From: Mycetocola zhadangensis
GTDB lineage: Bacteria > Actinomycetota > Actinomycetes > Actinomycetales > Microbacteriaceae
Length of the DNA stretch: 64,000 bases
NCBI RefSeq assembly: GCF_003668565.1
Contig: NZ_RCWJ01000002.1
Location: forward strand, 186,001 to 250,000
Direction of reading: 5' to 3'
The number at the start of each line of letters is the position of its first letter. Positions within the stretch are counted from its first letter, which is position 1. Positions 27,117 to 34,994 of the stretch are shown piece by piece. Below the pieces are notes generated by a model that saw only the letters and a program-made list of their open reading frames with translations, made no database searches and was not told the origin of the DNA. The position numbers and the translations under genes are program-made.

Positions 27117-27230
27117 GGGCCACTCTCTTACCGCTGAGGCACCCACGGCGGCAAAGATAGGGTATTCGCCCGATACCAGGACCCCTCCTTAGAGGACACG
27201 ATGAAACCATCGGAACACTCAGGAGGAATC

Positions 27231-27557
27231 ATGATCATCTCAGGCGACTACGGAAGCGAACTTCTCCTGCGTTACACCGAGGAGCGGCTCTCTCGTGAAC
27301 TCGAGCAGCGTCGAGTGTCGAACGAGCGAGCCGCTGAGTCTCGATTCGAAAACGGCACAAAACTGTCTCGCTTCGCCCGGTTCTTCTTCCGTGAGGAGGC
27401 CGATGCCGAGACACCCGAGTGGACGCGCCCCGACGTTGAGATGGCGCCTGCGCCCGGGTTTGAGCCGTACGTGCCGCAGACCATGGCAGCCGCAGCGGCG
27501 TCGAGGGAAGAAGAACAGCAGATGCCTTCGTCCCCGACGGTCCGCCGGCGTCTGTGA
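27231..27557 (+). CDS. Small hypothetical protein, 108 aa
   Basis: No known family. It begins MIISGDYGSELLLRYTEERL after a strong AGGAGG sequence. The N-terminal half is charged and helical (TEERLSRELEQRRVSNERA), then a short basic-aromatic patch (FARFFFREE), then a Pro/Ala-rich tail. It ends within the start of a repeat tract (27560 onward). Confidence 0.6.
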   Translation: MIISGDYGSELLLRYTEERLSRELEQRRVSNERAAESRFENGTKLSRFARFFFREEADAETPEWTRPDVEMAPAPGFEPYVPQTMAAAAASREEEQQMPSSPTVRRRL

Positions 27558-27559
27558 CA

Positions 27560-27660
27560 GAGGCAGGTCTGACTAAGACAGGTCGCGCAGAGGCAGGGCG
27601 GGCAGAGGCAGGTCTGACTAAGACAGGTCGGGCAGAGGCAGGTCGAGCAGAGACAGGGCT
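27560..27660 (+). repeat. 45-bp repeat and degenerate GCAGAGGCAGGTC tract
   Basis: A 26-bp segment starting GAGGCAGGTCTGACTAAG occurs at 27560-27585 and 27605-27630, giving a 45-bp period. Shorter variants of GCAGAGGCAGG fill the rest. The frame through it is open and joined to the downstream regulator, but its third codon positions are much poorer in G/C than those of neighbouring genes, so it is probably not translated. Confidence 0.75.
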
Positions 27661-27805
27661 GCCAGAGACACGTGCAATCAAGGCGAAGCTGGCTGAGGCG
27701 AGGCTGAGAAAGCGAGCCGTGGAACCGTCGGCGTCACGGCCCGTTTCTCTGCGGGCGGACGGACTCTCCTCGACGCGCGTTGGAGTGCCGTGGCACGATG
27801 ATGGG

Positions 27806-30730
27806 GTGAAGTCACCGGCATCGAGTCCCGCCATGATCGGGCGGGAGTCCGAGCTCGATCTGCTGCGCGAGATTTTCGCCCTTACTCTCGAGGGGCGACC
27901 GCAGGGTGTCGTGGTCTCGGGTGAGGCCGGTATCGGGAAGACGCGCCTGCTTGAGGAGTTTCGGGATTTCGCGTCAGGGGAGGCCCTCGTCCTCACCGGC
28001 CAGTGCGTCGACCTCGGCGCTGTTGCCGCCCCATACTCGCCGATCCAGAGTGTCATGCGGGGGCTGGTCGCTGCCCTCGGTGCCGATGCAGTACTTGAGG
28101 CTGGGGGACCCGGTGCCGAGGCGCTCACCGCGCTGATGCCCGAACTTGCGCCGCGCGCCGCCGATTCCGGTAGTGGCCGCCTCAACCGCGTGCACGACAC
28201 GGTTGCGACGGTTCTGGAAACGGTGTCGCGACAGAACCCGCTCGTTGTTGTCCTCGAAGACCTGCACTGGGCAGACGAGGGCACTCTCGATCTCCTCCGG
28301 TTTCTCCTGCGCGTGCTTGGCTCAGGCCGAATTCTTGTTGTGCTGAGCTTTCGCACCGAGGATGTGTCGCGCGGTCACCCGCTGCGCATTCTCCTCTCGG
28401 AACTGGATCGCAGCCGCAGCGTCACGCGGGTCGAGCTGCGACGGCTCACTCGGTCGGAGGCGCGACGTCAGGTGGTCGAGATCCTCGGTTCCGCCCCGGA
28501 TGATGAGGCGTTTGACAGCGTCTACGCCCGCAGCGAGGGTGTGCCCTTCTTTGTCGAGGAACTAGTTGTTTTCAAATCAACTTGTGAGGGCGAACTGCCC
28601 TGGACCGTCCGTGAACTTCTGCTCGCGCGCTACGAGCGCCTGAGCGATGAAGCACAGCACCTGTTGCGGCTCATTTCGGCCGGCGGTGTCCGGGTCGACC
28701 ACTCGCTCCTCTCCGAGGTGTTTTCCGGCGATCCTGACGCACTCGAGACTGCGGCCCGCGAGGCCGTGCTCGCCAACATCCTCGTGGCCGATGACCGGAG
28801 TTACGCTTTCCGGCACGCACTCGTGCGGGAGGCGATTCTCACCGATCTGCTGCCAGGTGAGCGTGCCCGGTTCCACAGTCGTTTTGCCCAAGCGCTCGAG
28901 GCCATGCCGGGTGAACGCCGGGTCGCCACCGAGGTGGCCTATCACTGGCTCGCCGCGCACGACGTTGGCCGGGCATTCCCGGCGGCGCTCGCAGCGATGA
29001 CCGAGGCACGCGCGAGCTACGCCTACGGAACGGCCGCGCAAATGGGTGAGCGTGCGCTCGAGCTGTGGGACTCTGTTCCTGACGCTGAAATCATCGCGTC
29101 ACGCAAGAAAATCGACCTTCTGGCGCAGACGGCATCCGCTCTTCGAAATGCGGGTGAGGGCAAGCGTTCCCTCGCCGTCATCGACCGCGCACTCGCGGAC
29201 TGTCCGCGTGACGAGGGCCTTCGGTACGCGCGTCTGCTGCGCGACAAGGCCCTGTACCTGGGTAATGTCGGCAGACCCGGCTCGATCCCGCTGCTGCGGG
29301 AAGCCCTTGAGCTTGTTCCAGCCGGGTCCTCTGGTTATGCCGGAACGTCGGGCCTCGCCGGTTCCACCATGAGCGCCGGAGAGCTCCGGTCGGGGCTGCT
29401 CACCGCCCTCGCCAGTCGACTCATGCTCGGTGCGCACTTCAAGGAATCCATTGAGAGCGCGCAGGAGGCGCTCGCCGAGGCGCACCAGGCTGGCTCCGAT
29501 CGCCACGCGTCGATCGCGTCGAACGTTCTCGGATCGAGCGAGATCAACTCCGGCCTCATTACCGAGGGACGCGCACACCTCGACGACGCTCGAGTCCTTT
29601 CCGAGAACGACACGAGTGCCCGGTTGAGGTACCGGGTGAACGCGTCAGACGCCGAATACCTCCTCGGGCACTACGCCGAGGCGCTTGGTATCGCCCAATT
29701 GGGCATCCAGCGGGCACGCGAACTCGGTGTCGAGCGCAGTTCGGGCATCATCCTCAAATCGAACGCCGTCGACCCCCTCATCGCCCTGGGGCAGTGGGAT
29801 CGAGCGGATTCATTCATCGACAGTGCCATTCGGCTTCTCCCCTCGCCGACATTCAACGCCTACCTCAATCGGGCGCGTATTTTCCTCCTGACCTGGCGGG
29901 GGGATACAGGTGCCGCCGCTCGCCTGTGGCGCAGTGTTCGGACATCCATGCGCGAACTCGGAGAGGTCGAAATGCAGGTGAAGCTCGGCACTCCGCGGGT
30001 GGCCGCTGAGTTGCTGCTCGCTCGTGGTGAACCCGCTGAGGCGTGGAATGAGCTGTCCGTACTGTTCGATGCGGACCACCGACCGGTCCCGGGCTACGAG
30101 TTGCCACTGCTGGCAACAGCTGCGAGAACACTTGCCGCACTCCGAGCGTCAGGCGAGGCACCTGCCGGTGCCGAAGAACGGTTGTGCGCCCTCCTCGATG
30201 AAGTGAGCTGGTGGCCGACCGCGCCTCTCTGGGCAGCGATCGTCGATGCCGAGCTTGCGGGCCAGCACGGCACGGGCGATGACCCCGATGCCTGGCAACG
30301 CGTTGTCGACATCGTTGCGTCAGACCCTCTGGCACAGGCCCACCTTCCTGCATACGCGGCGTATCGACTCGGTCAGGCACGAGTCGCGGTTGGCGATCGA
30401 AACGGCGCAGCCGATGCCTTACGTGACGCGATCCGAAGGGCTGATGCGCTCGGTGCAGGTCTCGTGTCTGCCCAGGCCACCGCGTTGGCCAGCCGCGCCG
30501 GACTCTCGCTTCATTCCACTCCTGCACGACGAACAGCGGATGCCACAGAACTCACGGCTCGAGAACGGCAAGTGCTCGACCTGATCGGGCAGGGGCTGAC
30601 CAACCGCCAGATCGGCGAGCGGCTTTTCATCAGCGCCAAGACGGCGAGCGTTCACGTTTCGGCCATCCTGCGGAAGCTCGGCGCGTCCAGCCGGACCGAG
30701 GCCGCGTTCCTCGCTCGCGAAGCGGTGTGA
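27806..30730 (+). CDS. Large ATP-binding LuxR-family (LAL/MalT-like) transcriptional regulator
   Basis: A 974-residue signal-responsive activator. It starts with an AAA/STAND ATPase: GREAELDLLREIF-type entry (here MIGRESELDLL), Walker A GEAGIGKT at 39-46 and Walker B VVLEDLHWAD. A long TPR-like helical region follows. The C-terminal LuxR HTH is LTARERQVLDLIGQGLTNRQ plus VHVSAILRKLG. GTG at 27806 is preferred because it lies just before the ATPase domain, while the open upstream frame passes through a repeat tract with atypical codon use. It sits directly upstream of sugar transporter genes, which it may control. Confidence 0.85.
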   Translation: MKSPASSPAMIGRESELDLLREIFALTLEGRPQGVVVSGEAGIGKTRLLEEFRDFASGEALVLTGQCVDLGAVAAPYSPIQSVMRGLVAALGADAVLEAGGPGAEALTALMPELAPRAADSGSGRLNRVHDTVATVLETVSRQNPLVVVLEDLHWADEGTLDLLRFLLRVLGSGRILVVLSFRTEDVSRGHPLRILLSELDRSRSVTRVELRRLTRSEARRQVVEILGSAPDDEAFDSVYARSEGVPFFVEELVVFKSTCEGELPWTVRELLLARYERLSDEAQHLLRLISAGGVRVDHSLLSEVFSGDPDALETAAREAVLANILVADDRSYAFRHALVREAILTDLLPGERARFHSRFAQALEAMPGERRVATEVAYHWLAAHDVGRAFPAALAAMTEARASYAYGTAAQMGERALELWDSVPDAEIIASRKKIDLLAQTASALRNAGEGKRSLAVIDRALADCPRDEGLRYARLLRDKALYLGNVGRPGSIPLLREALELVPAGSSGYAGTSGLAGSTMSAGELRSGLLTALASRLMLGAHFKESIESAQEALAEAHQAGSDRHASIASNVLGSSEINSGLITEGRAHLDDARVLSENDTSARLRYRVNASDAEYLLGHYAEALGIAQLGIQRARELGVERSSGIILKSNAVDPLIALGQWDRADSFIDSAIRLLPSPTFNAYLNRARIFLLTWRGDTGAAARLWRSVRTSMRELGEVEMQVKLGTPRVAAELLLARGEPAEAWNELSVLFDADHRPVPGYELPLLATAARTLAALRASGEAPAGAEERLCALLDEVSWWPTAPLWAAIVDAELAGQHGTGDDPDAWQRVVDIVASDPLAQAHLPAYAAYRLGQARVAVGDRNGAADALRDAIRRADALGAGLVSAQATALASRAGLSLHSTPARRTADATELTARERQVLDLIGQGLTNRQIGERLFISAKTASVHVSAILRKLGASSRTEAAFLAREAV

Positions 30731-30822
30731 CATTTCTCCGACGGTTCGACGTCGGTGACGGAGGTCTCGTGACGGCGCCGAGCAGTGTCAGCGGAATCAG
30801 AGCATGATAGACCGATTCTTCT

Positions 30823-30864
30823 GCTTCTAGAAGCGGTTGCCGACTTTTCCGTTCGCTTCTAGAG
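30823..30864. promoter_or_regulatory. Paired GCTTCTAGA operator candidates
   Basis: A perfect 12-bp palindrome GCTTCTAGAAGC lies at 30823-30834. A partial copy, GCTTCTAGAG, lies at 30855-30864. Equivalent bases are 32 bp apart, about three helical turns, suggesting cooperative repressor binding upstream of the ABC importer. The regulator is unknown. Confidence 0.5.
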
Positions 30865-30871
30865 TCCCGGT

Positions 30872-30887
30872 GTGGCAACGGTGCCAC
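30872..30887. promoter_or_regulatory. Inverted repeat upstream of sugar importer
   Basis: GTGGCA-ACGG-TGCCAC, six-base arms around four bases, between the GCTTCTAGA sites and the first transporter start. Possible operator or part of a promoter. Confidence 0.4.
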
Positions 30888-30919
30888 CATTCAGCTTCGT
30901 GCTGAACCTGACAAAGGGG

Positions 30920-30970
30920 ATGAGCATGGAAACCAACAAGGCTCGGGCTCCGATCGGGACATCGACATGA
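30920..30970 (+). CDS. 16-aa leader ORF coupled to the transporter operon
   Basis: A short frame MSMETNKARAPIGTST follows AAAGGGG and ends in TGA, whose bases overlap the permease ATG as ATGA. The first ATG abuts the AAAGGGG and the second ATG (30926) is ideally spaced. The larger gene has no strong ribosome site of its own, so translational coupling is likely. The peptide itself has no recognised function. Confidence 0.45.
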   Translation: MSMETNKARAPIGTST

Positions 30971-31953
30971 CCAGCGTGCTCGGCCGCACCGACGGCGGCC
31001 GTCCGGACGGCGACAAGACGAGCCCCGCTACTCAGCCGCGGGTGCGGAAGCGAAAGTACAACCGCCGAGAGGCCATCGCGGGATACCTCTTTATCGCACC
31101 GTGGGTCATCGGCTTTCTGGTCTTCACCCTCGGTGCGATGATCTACAGCCTCGTGATCTCGTTCAGCGACTACAACCTCGCCGCCAACACGGCGACACCT
31201 GTCGGCTTCGCGAACTATGCGCAGCTCTTCGAAGATCCGAAGGTGGGGCTCGCACTCGGAAACACGCTCGTGTACGCGCTAATGGCCGTTCCCCTCGAGA
31301 TCGCGTTTGCGCTCTTTCTCGCCATGCTCCTCGCTCGCGTCGGCAGGGGCGCCGGCTTCTTCCGTACCTTTTATTACCTGCCGAAAATGACGCCAACCGT
31401 CGCTACGGCATCCGTCTTTCTTCTGCTTTTGAATGGCAACTCGGGTGCCATCAACAAGGGACTTTCGGCGATCGGCATTGAGGGGCCGCAGTGGCTTGTT
31501 GACCCGGCCTGGGTGAAGCCCTCAATCGTGCTGATGACCCTGTGGACGGTTAGCGGGACGATGGTGATTTTTTTGGCCGCCCTGAAAAACGTTCCTCGCG
31601 ACCTCTACGAGGTTGCGTCGCTTGATGGAGCGGGACCCGTTCGGCAGTTTTTTGCCATCACGGTTCCGATGATCTCCGGCGCGATTTTCTTCAACGTGAT
31701 CGTGTTGACCATCGCGGCGTTCCAGGTGTTCGACCAGGCCTATCTCCTGTTCTGGCGTGACCAGTCGAACGCGTCGCCTGAGTCCTCCCTGTTCTACGCG
31801 GTCTACCTGTTCCAACAGGCATTCCGGCAGTTCGACTTCGGATTCGCCGCTGCGATGGCCTGGTTGCTGTTCATGATCATCATGCTCATCACCTTCATCC
31901 AGATGAAGTTCGGAAACCGATTTGTGTACTACGAGGGAGATGACAACAGATGA
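30967..31953 (+). CDS. Carbohydrate ABC transporter permease, MalF/UgpA-like
   Basis: Membrane permease of the CUT1 carbohydrate importer family, 328 residues. About six transmembrane helices begin at residue 40 (YLFIAPWVIGFLVFTLGAMI). The EAA loop that docks the ATPase is visible as EVASLDGAGPVRQFFAITVP. The N-terminal 35 residues are hydrophilic and basic. It overlaps the next permease by four bases (ATGA). No ATPase gene is nearby, so a shared MsmK-type ATPase elsewhere is expected. Confidence 0.9.
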   Translation: MTSVLGRTDGGRPDGDKTSPATQPRVRKRKYNRREAIAGYLFIAPWVIGFLVFTLGAMIYSLVISFSDYNLAANTATPVGFANYAQLFEDPKVGLALGNTLVYALMAVPLEIAFALFLAMLLARVGRGAGFFRTFYYLPKMTPTVATASVFLLLLNGNSGAINKGLSAIGIEGPQWLVDPAWVKPSIVLMTLWTVSGTMVIFLAALKNVPRDLYEVASLDGAGPVRQFFAITVPMISGAIFFNVIVLTIAAFQVFDQAYLLFWRDQSNASPESSLFYAVYLFQQAFRQFDFGFAAAMAWLLFMIIMLITFIQMKFGNRFVYYEGDDNR

Positions 31954-32918
31954 GCGTCACTCAGTCGTCTCCGGACGCGATCAAGCTCACCGGGCAGGTG
32001 ATCGGTGAGAACACAGTTGTTCCCGGGAACGGGAAAGGAAGAGGGAAGAGCCCGAAGGTCGATCGCTGGTACAAACCCAAGAGCGTTTTGGGCAAGGTGG
32101 TGCTCTGGATCACGCTCATCGGATTCGCGCTTCTGTTCATCTACCCGTTTGTCTGGTTGCTCGCGGCCAGCCTCAAACCCCGCGGACAGGTTTTCGACAA
32201 CGCCCTGATTCCCAAGACCTGGGCTCCCGAGAACTATGTCGCGGTGTGGGACCAGCTTCCGCTGGTCAGCTGGATGTTCAACAGCATCTCCATCGCGCTG
32301 CTCGCCGCGTTTGCCGTGGCGATCTCGAGTTCGGTTGTCGCGTTCGGTTTCGCCTACTTCAAGTTCCCGGGGCGCAACATTCTCTTTGCGCTGGTTCTGG
32401 CGACCATGATGCTGCCCGGTGCGGTGACGATGATTCCGCAGTACCTGATCTGGAAGGAACTGGGCCTGATCGGAACATGGGTTCCGCTGTGGGGTGCGAA
32501 CCTCTTCGGCTCGGCGTTCTACATCTTCCTGCAGAGGCAGTTCTTCCTCGGCCTTCCCCGCGAACTGTTTGAGGCAGCACGAATCGACGGTTGCAGCTAC
32601 TGGGGACTGTTCCGCCGCATTGCTATGCCACTGTCGGTGCCGTCGTTCATCATCGTGTTCGTTTTCGAGTTCCAGGCCAGCTGGAACAACCTGCAGGCAT
32701 CACTGATCTACCTGAATGCCGGTTCGGTTGAGGGCTTCACTGCCCCGTTGGGAATCGCGTACGTGATGACCAAGTACAGCCCAACGGCTGGCGGACAGGG
32801 TGACTACCAATACGTCATGGTCGCGTCACTGATCATCACGCTTCCCATGCTGCTGATCTTCGCCTTTGGGCAGAGGTACTTCATCGAGGGAGTGGCCACT
32901 CAGGGTCGAAAAGGCTAG
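31950..32918 (+). CDS. Carbohydrate ABC transporter permease, MalG/UgpE-like
   Basis: Second CUT1 permease, 322 residues, pairing with the upstream protein in the membrane. A hydrophilic N-terminal tail (1-45) is followed by about six helices. The EAA loop is EAARIDGCSYWGLFRRIAMP, and the C-terminal end GQRYFIEGVATQGRKG is typical of MalG-like proteins. Coupled to the first permease by an ATGA overlap. The substrate cannot be deduced. Confidence 0.9.
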   Translation: MSVTQSSPDAIKLTGQVIGENTVVPGNGKGRGKSPKVDRWYKPKSVLGKVVLWITLIGFALLFIYPFVWLLAASLKPRGQVFDNALIPKTWAPENYVAVWDQLPLVSWMFNSISIALLAAFAVAISSSVVAFGFAYFKFPGRNILFALVLATMMLPGAVTMIPQYLIWKELGLIGTWVPLWGANLFGSAFYIFLQRQFFLGLPRELFEAARIDGCSYWGLFRRIAMPLSVPSFIIVFVFEFQASWNNLQASLIYLNAGSVEGFTAPLGIAYVMTKYSPTAGGQGDYQYVMVASLIITLPMLLIFAFGQRYFIEGVATQGRKG

Positions 32919-32930
32919 GACAGGCGCAGA

Positions 32931-32979
32931 CACATAGAAGAACGGGCAACCCTGGCCGGGTTGCCCGTTCTTCTATGTG
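32931..32979. terminator. Bidirectional terminator, 22-bp perfect hairpin
   Basis: Arms 32931-32952 and 32958-32979 are perfectly complementary over 22 bp around a five-base loop TGGCC. It lies between convergent permease and binding-protein genes. Tracts such as TTCTTCT occur within the arms, so it can end transcription in both directions. Confidence 0.9.
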
Positions 32980-33009
32980 CGAGGTGCGGCTACGTCATCA
33001 CCTCAACTA

Positions 33010-34374
33010 CTACTTCGTGACTTTGTCATAGGCCCGCATTGCGGCTTCCTGTGCGTCGGCCAGCGCGTCCTCCGCCGACTTGTCACCGAGCAGCGTCGAC
33101 GTGACCGCATTCTTCAGTTCGGTCTGGATCTCCTGCCCTGCTGCGGAAGCACCGAACGACTCTCCTTCACCGACAACGTCGTAGAAGGTGGCAATCGTCT
33201 GGTCGAATCCAGCGTTCCCGCTGGTCGTCACAAACTTTTCGCGGATCGCCTCGTCAGCCTCGGGCGAGCCAGTGAAGAGCCCGGTGTTGATGGCACCCGG
33301 CTCGGCCGCGATGGTCTTCGCACGAGCTTCTCCCGCTGCCATCCAGGCGTCCTGCGACGTGAGGTTCACTGCCCACGCACAGGCGGCATCCGCATTCTTC
33401 GCACCGGCGGGAATGACGAACGCCTGTCCCCCGGTGACGGCGAACGGTTCACCCTCAATGTTGCGGAACGGAACAGCTTCGATCTGGATTTCGTCAGCAT
33501 ACGGACTCAGAACGTTCACGTACCACTGGGCGTTGACCTGAGCTCCCACCTGGTCAGCCACATAGGGGTTCTCGTCACCGAATGCGTCGAAGGAATCGGT
33601 GAAGCTCTTATACTTCGCGTACCCGCCCTGCGCGTCGAACAGTTGCTTGAGGAAGTTGATGGCCTCGGCGTTCTCGGGTGAATCGAGCGCGGGAACCCCG
33701 TCATCGTCCATCAGCTCTCCTCCGTAGCCCAGCAGCCACAGGCCCGCCTGGTTCACACCGACGGAGTCGAATCCGAGCACGCTTGGGTTGCCACCGGACT
33801 CTTGATACATCTTGCCGATGGCGTCGAGGAGGACGTCGGGTTTCGACGTGTCAATCTGATCGGCCGTGACTCCGGCGGCGTCCATCACCCGCTTGTTGAG
33901 GATGATCGCGGGGGGCTGGTAGAACTGCGGCACTGCCCAAACCTTGTCATCCCATTCGACGTCGTCCATGACCGATTCGTAGTACTGGTCGTCTGGTTCG
34001 ACACTGTGGGCTGCGAAACACTCGTCGAGAGGTGTGATCAGCCCCTGCGCTGCATAGGTGCCGACGAACTGACGATCCATCTGGACCACATCCGGCACGT
34101 TGCCGCTCGCAACCCTCGTCGTGAACTTCTGGGCGTCAAACGCTGTCTGGTCGATCTTGATGTCGACATCACTGAGCTGTTTCTCGGCGTAATCGAGTCT
34201 CGAAGTGCCAACATCATCGGCGTTGTCGAATCCCCATGCGGAGAGTGCTCCTGATGGGCTGTCACTGAATGACACATCCGCCGTCTCGCCACTACCTCCA
34301 CCGCCACACCCCGTGAGGATGAAAACCGATGCTGTCACGGTGGCCGCGATCAACACCTTCTGCCTCTGAACCAT
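33010..34374 (-). CDS. Extracellular solute-binding lipoprotein (sugar ABC importer)
   Basis: Substrate-binding protein of family 1 (MalE-like), 454 residues. A lipoprotein signal ends in the lipobox LTGC with the modified cysteine at 23, followed by a Gly-rich linker. The body shows VASGNVPDVVQMDRQFVGTY and AVPQFYQPPAIILNKRVMD, typical of sugar-binding proteins. It faces the permease genes instead of leading their operon, which is unusual and implies separate transcription. Confidence 0.9.
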   Translation of the reverse strand: MVQRQKVLIAATVTASVFILTGCGGGGSGETADVSFSDSPSGALSAWGFDNADDVGTSRLDYAEKQLSDVDIKIDQTAFDAQKFTTRVASGNVPDVVQMDRQFVGTYAAQGLITPLDECFAAHSVEPDDQYYESVMDDVEWDDKVWAVPQFYQPPAIILNKRVMDAAGVTADQIDTSKPDVLLDAIGKMYQESGGNPSVLGFDSVGVNQAGLWLLGYGGELMDDDGVPALDSPENAEAINFLKQLFDAQGGYAKYKSFTDSFDAFGDENPYVADQVGAQVNAQWYVNVLSPYADEIQIEAVPFRNIEGEPFAVTGGQAFVIPAGAKNADAACAWAVNLTSQDAWMAAGEARAKTIAAEPGAINTGLFTGSPEADEAIREKFVTTSGNAGFDQTIATFYDVVGEGESFGASAAGQEIQTELKNAVTSTLLGDKSAEDALADAQEAAMRAYDKVTK

Positions 34375-34548
34375 GTGTTGTCCCTTTCCTGAACCGAGAG
34401 ACCAACGTCGTCGTCAGTCTCCGCGCACGAAAAATGTCGCTGTTCAGGTGAAGGTATCCACAGAGCGGAAGACCGGCAAGGGGTTGCGGACCCGCATGCT
34501 GGCGGGTTCGTTTCTCCAATTTCGTCGATTCCGCTGGCCGAACCTGGT

Positions 34549-34992
34549 TTAGTTCGCTGTGGCGCCGCCCTCGGCAAGATACGCCAGTCGCTGGAGCGTT
34601 TCGGTGTTGCGCGCGTGAAGCATCACACGTCGAACCGGTTCAGGAATGTAACGGCCCGGACCGCTGACGGCGTCCTCCCCGATGCGCACGACGCAGCCGT
34701 CGCCTCGAGGTTTGACGTCGAGCGTGACGTGCGCTTCACCGATCGGCCAGCCGCGCGCCCGCACCTTCATGTGCCGTGGCGGGTCCCATTCGAGTACAGA
34801 AGTCGAATCGTTGATGAGAAACGGCCACACACCGAACGAGTGAAACAGTCGTGCACCCTCGGCGGGCCAGGCATCATCGACGTCGCGCATTCGCGACGCG
34901 CCGACAACCCAGCTGGGGTAGAGCCAGCCATTGGCGAGCACCTCAAATACCCGCTCCGGGCTCGTGTGAATGAGTCGATAGTTGACGCTCAT
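34549..34992 (-). CDS. SRPBCC-family (START-like) protein
   Basis: A 147-residue helix-grip protein that usually binds hydrophobic ligands. It starts MSVNYRLIHTSPERVFEVLA with the conserved helix-alpha1 motif, then GWLYPSWVVGASRMRDVD, and ends in a long C-terminal helix (PVRRVMLHARNTETLQRLAYL). Its ATG lies two bases after the stop of the upstream FAD oxidoreductase gene, so both are co-expressed and may act on the same lipophilic substrate. Confidence 0.82.
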   Translation of the reverse strand: MSVNYRLIHTSPERVFEVLANGWLYPSWVVGASRMRDVDDAWPAEGARLFHSFGVWPFLINDSTSVLEWDPPRHMKVRARGWPIGEAHVTLDVKPRGDGCVVRIGEDAVSGPGRYIPEPVRRVMLHARNTETLQRLAYLAEGGATAN

Positions 34993-34994
34993 GG

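Noticed and set aside
27554-27805. N-terminal extension of the LuxR-type regulator
   Set aside because: It passes through a repeat tract with unlike codon use, and the ATPase domain is complete from 27806.
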